Notes: a model not told the origin generated them from the letters alone. Shown: positions 11,990 through 24,414, counted from the first letter of the stretch. The stretch: 64,000 nt of DNA from Tamarix chinensis (GCA_030549775.1 CM060175.1:43713415-43777414), one strand, 5' to 3'. Translations and numbers: made by a program.

Positions 11990-13157
11990 ATATTTAGATT
12001 GGAAGATTTGGGCAATAGATGCGTACAAACAAGGTTGTTTTGATATTTCAATTCGAATTAATAGAAAATTAACTTTGTTACAATCTCCCAGCTTGATAAA
12101 GTGAATATGAGCTTTTTGTTGAAGAAATCTCTCTTCCTCCCTTGCTTTCTTTTCCCAAGATAATCTGGCTATTTGTTTATTTTTAATACAGGATTGGTCT
12201 AGGAGGTGTTGAAATAAAGCTTTATTTGTTTCCATCCAGAGCTGATAAGCTTGGGCCACCTTTTGAGTAACTTTACGACAGATTATGGAATTAAAAATTT
12301 TTAGCTCAGACTTCAGCAGCTTGAGCTTTGTCATACATTGGAACGACTGGGTTCGCTGCACATTAATTTGCCATACAGCTTTAACCAAATCAAGAAAACC
12401 CTCTTGCTCAACCCAGTAGTTGAAAAACTTAAAAGGCTTTACAAAACCAAGTTGGCCTGTCTTCAAGGAAACAATTAAAGCATGGTGGTCTGAAACAGGA
12501 TGATGGAAGGTGTTAATGGTTGATTGAGGGAAAGTGTCCAGCCAATCACTATTTCCCACCCCTGTCCAGCCTGCAGTAAATTCTGGACTCATAATCTTGT
12601 CTATTTGTCCAGGTAAAATTAGAACCAAATGTAGGCAACTCTCCCAGACCACATGTCTGCATGCAGTGAGAAAAATCAAATGCATCTTGAAGGTCAATGT
12701 CACCACCAATCTTTTCCTGGGAGGAAATAACAACATTAAAATCTCCTATGGCAATCCAAGGAAGGGATTGATTAGAAAATTTTTGCAGCTAATTCCAAAG
12801 GTCTCTTCTTTGGGCCCCTGTGTTATAGGCATAGATAACAGTGATAGCAAAGAAAATTTGGAAAGTGACACAGGTGGCTAAGCAATGAATGGCCTGAGCA
12901 GTCATATCAACAATTTGAATATTATATCTTGAATCATCCCAAAGTAACCAAATTCGACCGTTTGAGTGATGATCATAATTAGTTATCCAATTCCAATAGA
13001 GGCCAAGCTTCTGGAAAATAAAATCAGCTTTGTCTTTTTTGACTCTAGTTTCTAACAAACCCAGCATGTCAATGTCGTGCAAAGAAATAAGGTTTTTCAC
13101 AACCTTATGCTTGAGGGTTTTATTAAACCCTCTAATATTCCAAGTGGCAAATGTCAT
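11990..13157 (-). pseudogene. LINE ORF2, endonuclease domain and linker only
   Basis: The start ATG is at 13157. The domain is an apurinic-endonuclease-like nuclease that nicks target DNA. It shows TWNIRGFN, the metal-binding Glu in LLETRVKK, then GDFNVV, TWTN and the C-terminal SDHHAL histidine motif. A TAG follows the first 122 codons, and a frameshift/stop pair near 12555 precedes the SDHHAL segment. The linker ends around a KLGDCN motif that normally precedes the reverse transcriptase, which is absent. Confidence 0.84.
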
Positions 13158-14620
13158 GTTGAAGAGGTACTGCCACCCCCTCCACCCCTATCCACATTAC
13201 CTGCAATCTTGTTTATCTTAGCAATATAAGATCCAGGAGTGAATGATTCAGAGAGATCAGTATGAGGAAAAAGATTATCAGATCTACAATTCACCATCCC
13301 CTTTGATAGAGCCAACTGATTATTATGAAGAGTAGGAGATAGTGATAGTGGAAGTACTTGAGGATGATCAGGAGACGAGGGTTGTTTTTGATTTGTTAAA
13401 AATTCAGTGAGAGGATTAGGTTTGAGGTCTTTCATATCAGGGTTTGCTACCATTGGGGGATTAAAAGCCTGAGGAAGATCTTTCTGTTCAGGGTTTGACA
13501 TCACAGGGTGATTCACAGGCTATGCATAAGTTTGCTTTGGTCTCCAATGTTGGGGTTGAATGGGCCTTTGTCTCAATTTCCCTCGACATTGTCCAGAATC
13601 ATGTCCAAGTATATCACATAGAGAGCAGAATTTTGGCTTCCATTCATAGGAAACAGTTTGTTTTAATTCTTTTCCATCAAGTAGGGCAATAATGATATGA
13701 TCAGGGAGAGGCATGGTAATGTCAATTTCGATCAATACCCTAGGGAAAGATATTCTGCCTCTCTGAGCAGTAACAGTATCAGCACATATGGGATGACCCA
13801 AGATACTGGCCATTAGACTTAAGCTGTCATCAGACCATAGATGCAATGGTAATCCAGGAAAGAGCACCCATAATAGCATGATACACCGATCCTTTGTAGA
13901 CATGGAAACCTTAGGAGACCATTTTCTCAACAACATAGGCCTAACACCAAAACTCCAATATGGACAATTTAGGATTTGATACATGTCAGATTGGGATGAA
14001 AATTTATAGATAAAGAAGCCCTGGTCATGTGGAAAAACCTCCGGTAAAACAGGAAGGAAACTCCACCTATCCTTTACAAATTGTGTCATCTGATAGTGGC
14101 TTGGCTGAATTCCAGCCACCATCCCTACCAAGGAATTATCCCATCTTTTGGCCTCCTTCATAATTTCAGTATCCTGAATAATAGCTTTATAGGTACCTTC
14201 AATGATTGAGGGGGGGAATGAATTTCAAAGTCATACCCTATTCAGGACGTCTATTATTGATGAGAATATCCTTCCAAGAACAAGAATCTGCATAGGAGAT
14301 AAGATGATCAGGACTATCATGTGAAGAATTCGGAACCTCCAGATTAGGTCCTAATGATTGAATAGGAGAGGGCACATTAGACGAAATATCATTAGGAATT
14401 GAAATCGGTGAAGGGGATCAAGATTTGATCACACAAGGAACGGGTTCTAGAATTATGGAATCAACAGAGTCACCATCAACATCTTTCGAAACTGAACCCT
14501 AATGCGAAGGGAGGACTACCTTGTTCTTGGCAGTTTTCTTCTTCAACATTGGAGATGATCGACGAGGCAGGCAAATCGCAGGGAGGGTCAGGCGCGTGGG
14601 GCGCGTTCTTTCCCAGCCAT
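13154..14620 (-). pseudogene. LINE ORF1 (DUF4283 / CCHC nucleic-acid-binding protein)
   Basis: The start is taken at 14620 (MAGKERAP...), the usual ORF1 opening of this LINE group. A frameshift follows within about 35 bases, and there is disruption between 14160 and 14480. The segment 13520-14161 shows the DUF4283 domain (LLWVLFPGLPLHLW, VLIEIDITMPLP) and a C-x2-C-x4-H-x4-C knuckle (CSLCDILGHDSGQC). One in-frame TAG at 13520-13522 interrupts the frame, after which it stays open to the stop at 13154-13156. ORF1 proteins bind the LINE RNA. The stop overlaps the ORF2 start. Confidence 0.82.
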
Positions 14621-14735
14621 TCTTTCTTTTCTAGTAGAGATCTTTGGTTGTGAAGGATTTTTTTTATGCAAGTCATCTCTCAATTGATAAACAATAACCG
14701 CACTCACTAAAGCCAGAACTTTGTAATTCTACAAA

Positions 14736-14770
14736 ATAAAATAAATAATAATAATAATAATAATAATAAA
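14736..14770. repeat. (TAA)n microsatellite
   Basis: A TAA run between the LINE 5' end and the host gene. Confidence 0.85.
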
Positions 14771-15205
14771 GAACTTTATCTTACTATCATTTCTTGAAGA
14801 TGAAATTGCAATAAATGTGCCCATTTGATTCATCATACTACTTTTCAGTTGTAAGAGCTCAGGCTTCAACTAAAGGCTTTCAAGTAATGAACACTGCTCA
14901 GCATGCATCCGATATGGTGCATATATCCACCACACAAAAACTAACCATATTGTTTGATGTTTAAGCCATATGGAAATCTGATAACTTTCAGTGAAGTACT
15001 ACTATAAAATGAAAAAGATAACTGCAAGAGAAAGAACTTAAATTATACACAGAACAATTAGAAAGCCACATAGAATGATAAAGTGGCAAGAAGCAATATT
15101 TATAGCTCCAAATGAGATAAACGTCATCTACCTGATATCCAAAAAAGTATGCTTATGCACAGAAACACACCACAAACACATAGTGACTACATGGATCTCA
15201 CATAC

Positions 15206-18200
15206 CTCTCTCATAACTTCATCAGCAATCCTGTATTTGAAAGTTTCAGACAGCTTTCCTGTGAGTCTCCCAGCTAACTACCATAGAATGATAAAAGCTC
15301 ATGAATTGGAGCAAAGTACAATAAAGTGAACAACAAGTTACCATAAATTTCAAGCCACTTGGATGATTCACTAACCAATTGGCTGATCTTCATAAAAGTA
15401 AACATCTGACCACCCTACACATCAAGTTAAGCTAAATGAAACAAATTCAACAAAGGATTTTCAAAGAAATGAGAATCAGAGAAGCAACAGTTGTGAAACC
15501 TTCAGAAGCATAGATTGTAAGTCTGCTGCTACAATGTTTATAGTAGCAGCAGGTTCTGGTTTGTATTGACTGATGCCAAGAAATACCAAAAGAAAATATA
15601 CTGTTAGTAATGACAAGCAATAACAAATTTTAATTATAAAAACTAGCAGCTTCTGGCAAATAAAAATGCTGATTCATCAGTTCCACACAAACTGGTGAAT
15701 CAAGATAAATTCAACAATGCTAAATAAAATTTCAGACAACTATAGTGGGCCACTAACAAGAGATTGCTGATAAGCTGGACTAGTAGTGCTATGTGTGGTG
15801 CATCTCAATCCAGGACAAAGCTCCTCTGCGTCAACAGAAGTCAAGTTTGACAAAGCTACAAATAATATCAAAATTTGCAGCCAGTTGTTTAATGATAATA
15901 ATGACTACAATGTCCATGAAATGAAACTTGATACAGTACCTTTTTTATCATTTTCTTCACAATGAAAGGATTGCTACTACAATTAGATATCACATACAGG
16001 CTGTTATCTAAAGTAGCGTGAACATGAAAGGAGACCGCATAATGATTTAAATTTCCTAGTTCTTCAGGGTAGTCATGGTTCATGAATCAGGATTGCCATA
16101 TGTTTTGTGGACAAAACAAAGATTTCCTTATGCATCCGTAGAGAGCTAATTGCATGGATAAATAAAAAATCTGTCATACACCAAAATCTGCCAGCCAGAG
16201 CCCCACTTATTTGTTTTCAATCTGAGTATCAAGCATCAGCACACTCATCTTGCAAATTTATCATCTCACTTGCAATTATCCTCAAGCAACAATCTATAGG
16301 AAGTTTGTTGACCTATTATATGTCAGTACTGTTTGACTAGTTAAGACCAAGGATCCTACAACTGATTTAGCCTATACAAATAGAGAGACCTAGGGGCCTC
16401 AGATCGAGAATGGATCATCAAACAAAGAAAATAGATTGGTGAGAGTATAAAGATGGAGAAGGACTAACACAGAAGGTTGAGAGTAGGAAAACATTCCTTA
16501 GCAGATCAGGTTCCGTATCAGTACACAAGAAATTTTCAGAATGCAGGACAGTTCTAGCTATAACATGGAAGAAGAAGATGAGAAATACAGTAGAACCTCG
16601 AAACTTCAACATTCGAACGATTAAAACCTCACCTAAATAATATTTTCGGCCAGACTCCTTGGGACATTGTGCTGAATTAATAATACACTAAACTCACAAG
16701 ATAATACACATATGAAAAATCATATAAACCCCATTCAATACATAAGTTAAAACCTCCTCCATACCTAGTAAATCTATGATTAAATTGATTAATCCGTGAC
16801 TACTCCCTAAACAATAACTAAATTTTAAAATGTTAATAATTTCTCTTGCCACCAATAGCACATTAAATAATGTTACATAATTGTGGATAGTAATGTAAAA
16901 ATTGAACAAAATGATAGTTGAATGATGGAGGGTACATTGAACGAATGGAACAATGTATAAAATATACATAATAATCAAACAATGTGTTCATCAAGAAATT
17001 AAATCATACTGTATATCATTAAGTTATTAATTAATCTTTAATAGCCATCAACTCATCAATAATTTGATATTCACTAAATTAATTGGATTTTGGCAGTCCC
17101 AAATATATTCCTTTATAGAGGTTTAATTGTAATAAGATTTTGGTCATATTTGAGAGGAATACTTCATCAATAAGGGTGGCCTTTAACTTAATTGTTTTCA
17201 TACGTCTTTTTAATTTTCCATGAGAAGATTCCCAAATAATTAGATCAGGTTTCTAGTGTTTACTAAAATATTAGAATTGGGGAAATTTTAACTTTCAACC
17301 ACGTATCCTGAACCTATATATATGCATAAGTCAGAAAGATAAAATAATTAAACAAATAAACAAACAAACACAAACAATAAACTCTAGTTCAGCTTTACAA
17401 TGCACAAAGAGAAGATCAATAATCAATAAGAAACTAGAATGTTTTGCAGGATATTTGAAAATAGGAAAAGAGCATGTCAAATGATTCAGCGTTTAAGAAT
17501 GCAAAGAATTTAGTCAAGTTGCTGAGTGTTCATTAGGAATTCCCTACCAAGCTATCCATGGGGGGTAAAATGCAAGAACAAATGGTTCAGTGAAAAAAAG
17601 GTATATAACCTATTCGTTAATAATGCAAGAGAATAAAAGAAACTGATAGATCTAAATAAAAAATTGAAACATACCATGACAAATCGGGAAGAATATGAAC
17701 AAATATCTCAGCTTCTAGGTCTTTGGTAGATAACTTGCTTGAACAAGGAATCTTCAACTCTTTTCTCAAACCAAGCAAGACACTTCTATATGAAGGTCTC
17801 CAACCCCTATGAAGAAATTGCAATTACATCACAGATATCATTAGCTTCTCAATTCTCAGTCCAGATACTTCTGCAGGATCTAGGTGACATGGCAATCCAA
17901 TTGTTCCATTCCATCTATACGTGTACTTATTAAGGCGAAAAACTCAAAAAAGGTAAGAATAAAAACCAATAAGAAATGAATAAAGCAATGAGAAACTTAG
18001 CAGGGATGATCAGACCATGCGCATTTGGTGATATCACTCCAGCAACATAAAGAAGAGAGATTTTCTGGAAATTTAAAGGGGCAGGTGGTGGAAAGAAAGA
18101 TATCCTGGATGACAATGATAGCTTTTCATGTCATACAGCCAATAACTTTTCATGTCATACAGCCAATGACAAGTTGACAACCAAAATGATTGGAAGATTA

Positions 18201-20944
18201 AATAATTGAATCTCTTCATACAGTGTGCCAAAACTGTTCAATTGTAAATTTAATTTTTATCATGCGGAAAGAAATCCTAAATTTTTAGCAAAAGCACCTG
18301 TGGCAATTGTCCTCAATAACAAAAAATCCAGCAGTAAATAGAAACTATGACTTTCAAAGCATTTAATTATGGAATGTGAAAGAGAGATGTGCTGATTTGG
18401 GAAGCATAAGTAGTAAGAATGATAAGGGCAGAAAAAGTATAGCCAAGTGTGAAGTACATTGGCTCCATGCAAAAATTGATAAATCAATGTTCAAGGTTAT
18501 TTGATTTACAGAATGATGAGTATAAACAAACTGACAAATGGCAGGGGAAAATTAGAAGGGAAAAAAAAAAGGAAGAAAGATTTTTAGAATTTCAAATTTT
18601 GCAGGTGCATGCAGAGCTGCATACCCAAGTTCTTGGGATGATTGGTTTTGTGCATCTATGCTTGCTACATATCTGCTCAGAGGTTTGGGTTCCCTGGTAA
18701 CACTGTATATACTAAAATCAAATCAACTCTGTGGTGTTCTATGTATGATATTTTGGAGTATGCAGAGGAAATTGCAATGAAAAATATCATGGCGCTTTCA
18801 CTAATCCGAAAAGAAGAGATAAATGAACCTTTAGCATATCTAGTTCTGGAGAAGGCAATTGAATTTGAGGCAGAGCAAAGGTAAATATCCCACCAATTTT
18901 ATACCAAAAAGAGCAAAATCGAGGTAAGGTATATGCAATGCCAGAGTGAATATTGTAATTGGTGGGGCTTGGAGAGGTCATAATGAATACAGCCACAGTC
19001 TGGACTGTTTCCAGATCTCTAGAACCAAACTCAAAGTCTTAAACACTAGTTTATCTGTAACAGTCTTTGATAAAATACAGCAACAAGGTTACCTCAAAAC
19101 CTAAATTGATGCACACAAAATACTAATGCCTCAGCAAGAAATGCCATCAATTTCTCATCTGTTTGGTTCAGGCTTAACCTAGGTTAAATAAGGTTAATTT
19201 TTTTGTTAACCTCGTTTGGCAAATTTTCTTCAAGCTGAACCAACGTTGTGTTGCGTTAAACATAAAGCTAGTTTAGCCTAGATTCATATTAGAATTGCTA
19301 ACCTCCAAATTGGTGATTAAAGTAGGTTAAGGTTGGCATTTTAGTGTTCTTTGGTTATTCACCTCCATTCACCTCAATCCAAATAATAAGGTTATGGCTT
19401 ATTCACCTAGGTTAACTTTATTAATACCCAAACAATATTTTGAAGTATTCAGCTAGTTTCACCCAACCTAGGTTCACCTCAATCCAAAGAGGCAAGGTTT
19501 CCTCTTATTAAATTAGTCGACTCATGAGAATTCTTCGAGTCCCTTCATCTCCTAAACTTGAAAAGGTAATCATCACAAAGGAGTTAGAAGAAACAGAAAT
19601 ATTGAATGACAGCACAACAAATTCCACCAGGGAAAAACTAAATGGAAAGTATAGAGGGAAGCATATCCTTATATTAGCATCTTCCTGTAGCATCCTATAC
19701 ATCCTTCACGTTAAGAAAAATAAAATCCTTATACCTGCAAACGATGCAGTGCATAAAAAAGTGCACATTTCAAGAACACTGCATTACCCATTTCCCATTT
19801 CAGGGCATCACGCGCTGGATTTTACTGTCATTCTTTCCCTTCCTGGGAGTAAAGTAATTAAAAGTATTGTGTACTTTCACTAAATCAAGGGAATAACACT
19901 CCAGCATAAGTGCAGGAAAATCTAGGACAGGAGGAGAAATGCATATACATGCAGACTGCTATGGAGTCAAGAATTCAATCACAAACACATAGCTTCAATA
20001 TCACTTTCCCTGACAATTACCTGAATAAATAATCCAGCAACAAAGTAATGGAAACATCCTAATCTACATCGCTATCTTCGTTACGAACCTTTTCTCAATC
20101 AGCTTCAAGATTCTTGTATGAAAAGATGGCCTGAGCACTTAAAAAATAAAAAGAAAGCAAATTCGGGACACCCATCTCAAACAAATGGCTGTCGAGACGC
20201 ATATACGGCAGTTAACTTAAAAACTAGAAACCAAATTACCTCAGAGTGGACCTAGCATCAGCAGCCAGATACAAGAACCTTGACTCGAGAGCCTCTATAA
20301 AACGGTCACGCTCTTCAAGGTCCATATCAATCATGTAATGGTCGAACTCGGGTCGCTGTGTGATTGACTTCAAAAATGGACTGAAGTAACTGCAAACAGA
20401 GACGTAACAGCATTAATCCAAACATTTTAAACAGCGAAAATAGCAATTTCAGGTATTGGAAATTATGGAAAACACATCACCTAGGTCCGAATAGGATACT
20501 CTCAAGATCATATAATTCTGAGCTTGTAGCTAGTTCAAGCACTGACCGTAGTTCAGGATCATATGCACCTGCCAACCAGAAGGCAGCCAGAGTCAGCAAA
20601 AGGGAATTAAGCACGGAAAGACACAAGTTGAGAGAGAAGAGAACTACAACCTCGGTTCGACCTTGATCTTAAAGCATGCGGCGGAAGTTCAAGCTCTGAA
20701 TATTTCAGTCGCAGTCGAGAGGACCTTAAATCCTGAAAAAGTGATCATCTATGGTGAAAATCAATTGGAAGGGAGAGCACTGGAGATAAGATAGAAGAAG
20801 CTCAGAGAAAATCCCACAGGTAAGATTCTTAAGAAGCCGGGGGACGAACGACGAGTCCAATAGAGGAGGTTGTTGAAGGACGTTGGCACGACAGCAGCAA
20901 TCGCCATTTTGCTTCACCAGCGAAGCAGCACTCCCCCGCTTCAA
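15206..20944 (-). CDS. Conserved plant protein of unknown function, multi-exon, 3' end not visible
   Basis: This is the best host-gene candidate. The exons I read are 20732-20651, 20568-20481, 20389-20240, 17806-17675, 15569-15500, 15414-15376 and 15277-15206, each bounded by AG/GT with phases that join cleanly. Key peptides in order are KYSELELPPHALRS, AYDPELRSVLELATSSELYD, ESILFGPSYFSPFLKSITQR, EERDRFIEALESRFLYLAAD, GWRPSYRSVLLGLRKELKIP, DLQSMLLK, GGQMFTFMKISQL and LAGRLTGKLSETFKYRIADE. From memory this resembles a plant family related to the bacterial UPF0174 (YaaW-like) group; function unknown. A first exon starting at 20944 (MKRGSAASLVKQNG) is likely, but I found no clean donor joining it to 20732. 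The 17.8-20.2 kb intron is 2.4 kb. The C-terminal exons expected after 15206 are not found before the LINE, so the gene may be 3' truncated. The 15569 exon joins the 17675 exon in frame, but an exon between them may be missing. Confidence 0.62.
18122..18169. repeat. 24-bp tandem duplication
   Basis: CTTTTCATGTCATACAGCCA plus four or five bases occurs twice in a row inside the large intron. Confidence 0.85.
18616..18881 (+). other. Possible coding fragments inside the large intron, opposite strand
   Basis: TTTTGCAG ending at 18605 followed by open sequence to a GTAACA at about 18700 looks like an exon (PSSWDDWFCASMLATYLLRG in one frame). The stretch 18642-18881 ends in a good donor (CAAAG|GTAAAT) after the peptide NEPLAYLVLEKAIEFEAEQR. 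The codon choice looks protein-like, but I recognise no family. It may be a captured exon or retrogene scrap, or chance. Confidence 0.25.
19161..19490. mobile_element. Candidate MITE within the large intron
   Basis: The left end GTTTGGTTCAGGCTTAACCT and the inverted right end CTTTGGATTGAGGTGAACCT are similar, each followed inward by AACCTAGGTT. Related CACCTCAATCCAAA motifs recur at 19370 and 19475. No clear target duplication was found. Confidence 0.3.
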
Positions 20945-20989
20945 ATTATCCGGTCCGTTGACACGAGATTCAAGCCCGTTTCCCTTGCG

Positions 20990-21921
20990 CGCATTTTATC
21001 AGATATTTACGTCCATTTCAACATTAGATAAAAAATTTATATGCCTTTATTAGTATATATTAATATTAAATTTAATATTTCTTATTCGCGTAAGTGGAAA
21101 GAAAATAACACAACATAATATTAACATTGAAAGGAAATTATTTAGCTACTGATTTTTTTATAAAATGACTTATATTATAAAATAAAATTAGAAATCTAAT
21201 ATGACTTATATTACAAAACACATAGAATATTAAACTAGTCATTATTTTTATTGATTATTAATATTATGACTATTAATCATTATTAATTATAGTCATAATT
21301 ACTATTATTATTTAATTAATATAAATATTATTAACTATTATTATTTATATTGTTATATTAGTTTACTTTTAATTATTATTCATAATCATGTTATTGATCT
21401 AAGACATTGTGAAAATTTAAGAATTCCTTGGATTGCACTTTCATTTAAGCTCACACATAAAAGTAAAAGGGTTTGGTTTATTTTCTCTCCTCTTTTGAAA
21501 GCATATCTCAATGTGTTTTCATATTGTGATATATGCATGTACATTCTTCTACAGGGTGATGAAGGATAAATACAAGAGGAAATGTAAGCTTAAAGGGATT
21601 TCTTACCAAATATGCTATTTGGTAAGTTTCAAGTAAATATTCAAGAATGATGCATAGTATGGAAATTGTAAAGTGTATGTGAGCATGCTTAAGTTTGAAG
21701 CATGAAAATGTGATGCTAAGCTTGTATGAAGCTCTCAATCTCTTAGTATGTTTAGGGCCAATGTTTTTTCCGATGATATTTGAGTGTTGTGCCATGATAT
21801 AGCCTATATGTGTCATATATCCATATGTAAGTGTAGTTGGTTAGTGTATAAGTGCATGGTTTTGGCCTTACGAGCATGGCACATGGTTTTGTTATCTTTT
21901 TGATAATTCAAAAGCATGTGT
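20990..21921. other. AT-rich intergenic region upstream of the host gene
   Basis: Strongly AT-rich (TTATTA-type runs at 21230-21400). I see no gene. The promoter of the host gene should lie at its start, but I see no convincing TATA box. Confidence 0.5.
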
Positions 21922-22200
21922 TGTAACACCTTGCGTATAAAATAAATTTTATTTATAAATATTCAAAGTAAAATAAATTTAAAAGGGATTGTGAAAATAT
22001 TGATCAAATTGAAAAACCAATTGATTGGTTCAGCAAACCAATCAACTCGTTAACCTACATTTTATTTTTGTTGGTTCTAAGGAACCAATCAATTGGTAGG
22101 ACAAAATCAATCCATTAGTTTTAATGGAATTTATTATATTTTTATTATTTTAACTCAAATATCTTCATTGTTTTTATTTTAGCCTTAGGGGACTGCTTAT
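21922..22200 (+). repeat. Head of a TGTAACACC-type LTR with CCAATCGATTGG-like motifs
   Basis: TGTAACACCTTGCG opens the segment. Inside 22015-22105 are CCAATTGATTGG, AACCAATCAACT and CCAATCAATTGG, the same near-palindromes found in the LTRs at 29.65 kb and 47.4 kb. The 3' end is not located. Confidence 0.45.
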
Positions 22201-23109
22201 AACTTAATTATAAATTATTGTAGGAAGTTTTAAACTCTCATTGCAAGCTTTTATCTAATTTAATTCAATCTAACAGTATCTCCATCTATAAAGTACTTTT
22301 TCCCCTTTTCTTTATTTCACTAGGTATCACCTCAATCATTGTCTCTTCTCTTTATATATGCCTTGTGCATATCATTACCCAACACCAACCTTGTGCATAT
22401 TATTACCGAACAACAACAACTATTGTTAGCTGTCATATCTCTCCTTTATTGTCAACCCTCATACACTATTGTGTTATTTTACAACTTATAGCCACTCTAA
22501 CTTGTACCCTCCTACTTGAACATTCAAGTGGATTAACCATTAACTTTCCTCCTAACTTATTGGCCACAAACCATACCTTATCCCACCTTTTTTTGTGTTA
22601 ATCTAATTTCATTATAGGAGTACTAGCTCTGTTAGAAATTTTCTTGTTCTTGACTTGCCTATTGTGTTAAGCCTTGTGACATCCTTGACCCCATTTACTT
22701 TCTATTTTACCTTCCTAAGTTCCTTTTTTTTAACTTATTGGTGTTTCTCGAAGTAATAAAGGGTAAAATTAGGTTTAATAGAGGAGAACCATTAGTTTCA
22801 TTTCTCTTAAGTTCATCCACTCCTAGAAAAGGGTTTTACATCATTTCCTACTCTCTTCCCTCTCTATTTTATTTCTTGTGTTTAGTTTAAAATGAATTAT
22901 GTTTAGTGTTTTCTTTTGTTTTCTGGTAAAGTGATCAAGGTTCCAAGGCGATGGCCTTGGGGGAAATTGAATGGTTCTTCTTCTTTACTTGAAAGACTAG
23001 TTTTATGTAAACCTGGTTAGACTCTTTAGAAGTAAAATTTATGTGTCATGTCCTTATGTGGTTTTCTTCCACATTAAAGTGGCATATTTTGGTAGTTGTA
23101 CTTAAAAAT
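22201..23109. other. No gene recognised
   Basis: Low-complexity T-rich sequence, probably LTR interior or retroelement untranslated sequence leading to the pol scrap at 23110. The ORF at 22365-22601 resembles nothing I know. Confidence 0.4.
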
Positions 23110-23299
23110 AATGACTTATCCTTAGAGTTTCAAATGAGTGCTTTGATGATTACACCAATTGTGTTAAATGAGATCTAAGTTGGGCAACATAGGGATGTTA
23201 AACTTGAGAAGATTTGATAGAAAATACAGGATGTTTGTGCTGAGGGCTTTCTGATTCTTGAAGATGGTAGCACTCGCTATAAAGGTCGTTGGTGTGTAT
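23110..23299 (+). pseudogene. Ty3/gypsy pol remnant (RNase H-integrase junction)
   Basis: Reading through two stops, the plus strand gives a segment ending EGFLILEDGSTRYKGRWCVL. This matches the short conserved block that precedes the integrase zinc finger in Del/Tekay-like gypsy polyproteins (known: ...DG.LR(Y/F)(K/Q)GR(W/L)CVP). It stops exactly where a TGTAATACCCC LTR head begins at 23300. Confidence 0.6.
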
Positions 23300-23457
23300 T
23301 GTAATACCCCAAAATTTTAAAACCTAGAATTTAACGATTAACCCTTATTTAAAATTATTTAATCTTAAATTATTAATTTAATTATTTTGTAAACCTTTTA
23401 TTTATAAAAATGGATATGATTATTTAATAAATTAAAATAAATATTTGATTAAGAGCA
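23300..23457 (+). repeat. LTR head fragment TGTAATACCCCAAAATTT
   Basis: About 160 bp with the terminal motif shared by the LTRs at 33969 and 52583. It is truncated against the Harbinger remnant. Confidence 0.5.
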
Positions 23458-23960
23458 TCTAATGTAGAAACTTTTACTCGAACATGGGTTCCATCGATTT
23501 CTCTCACACAATCCTACAATTAACTACTACATTATTAATAATCTAAATAAATTATTTATTAACTAAAAAGAAAGAAAAGTCATAATAGGCACCTTAAAAT
23601 AAGGATAGAACTTAGGATTATCTCGAATCTCTACTAGTGTTCATTATCCATCTGGTTGTCTAAGATGCATATCCTCTAATTCGATAACGGATCTTAATAC
23701 ATTATGAAAATGATGACTAATAACTTCTCCAAACCTACCAAACACTCTTTATACCTCATATTTGTTGTGGCATGACCCAAAATGTATAAAAATAAAGTAA
23801 CTTACTCTTTGATATTGACCCATGTAGTTGTTTGCAAGCCACTATAATTCGCTAATAACTCACAAAATTCATAAAATGCCTCAAGACCCATATAAATTAT
23901 ATCTAGACATATGACTTTATTCTTCATCACATCTCTTACCAAAAATCTCACTTTCTAGAT
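23458..23960 (-). pseudogene. PIF/Harbinger transposase remnant
   Basis: The minus strand reads HHFHNVLRSVIELEDMHLRQ and IRDNPKFYPYFK (exon ending at 23593, donor AAG|GTGCC), then after an acceptor at 23513 DCVREIDGTHVRVKVSTLDA. These match the PIF/Harbinger (DDE superfamily 4) transposase block ending in the first catalytic Asp of IDGTH. The rest of the catalytic domain is lost at the junction with the LTR fragment at about 23458. Stops are present in the upstream exon. This transposase would normally act with a Myb-like partner, which is not seen. Confidence 0.72.
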
Positions 23961-23970
23961 TCTTTATTAA

Positions 23971-23991
23971 TATCATCATCATCATCATCTA
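23971..23991. repeat. (ATC)n microsatellite
   Basis: Six ATC units. Confidence 0.8.
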
Positions 23992-24414
23992 ACATGCCCT
24001 TTTCGTCCAAATACAAATAAGCTACTACCACCACAACAAACCAATAAGGAATGTAAATTAGAATAGAGTAAGAATATCATCATCATTATCCATCTATCAA
24101 AATAAAGAACAAAGATCAAAGAACAAAAATAGAACCAGCATTGATTCATCAACAACATTAATGGAATCAGCATAACAAAGAAAGAACACAATTGAGGAGA
24201 GTAGAGTTGATACAAATATTGAGCAATTTATTTTATAACATATGATATGTGTGTTTGTTATTTTAACTTAATATATTGTATATATTCATGAAACATAATT
24301 TGTTGTTTATTTCATAACATTACTACATATGATGTGTGTATTTGACACTTTAAATTCATATATTTGTATAACCTTGTTTGTAATAATTTATTTATTGAAA
24401 TTTTACAGTGATAT

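Larger units (their letters stand above)
11985..14680 (-). mobile_element. LINE (plant L1-type), 3' half missing
   Basis: The minus strand carries ORF1 and the endonuclease half of ORF2, then loses similarity near 11990, just at the start of the linker before the reverse transcriptase. LINE copies are usually 5' truncated; this one keeps its 5' end and lacks the 3' end, so a later deletion or rearrangement is likely. The 5' end lies near 14640-14690 and directly abuts the 3' side of the host gene at 15.2-20.9 kb. Confidence 0.85.

Noticed and set aside
15755..15856. Extra exon of the host gene (LSNLTSVDAEELCPGL)
   Set aside because: Open and bounded by AG and GTTAGT, but its phase does not join the exons on either side; left out pending transcripts.
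15889..16083. Extra exon of the host gene (MNHDYPEELGNLNH)
   Set aside because: No AG acceptor in a compatible phase and a stop just upstream; no similarity to the family.
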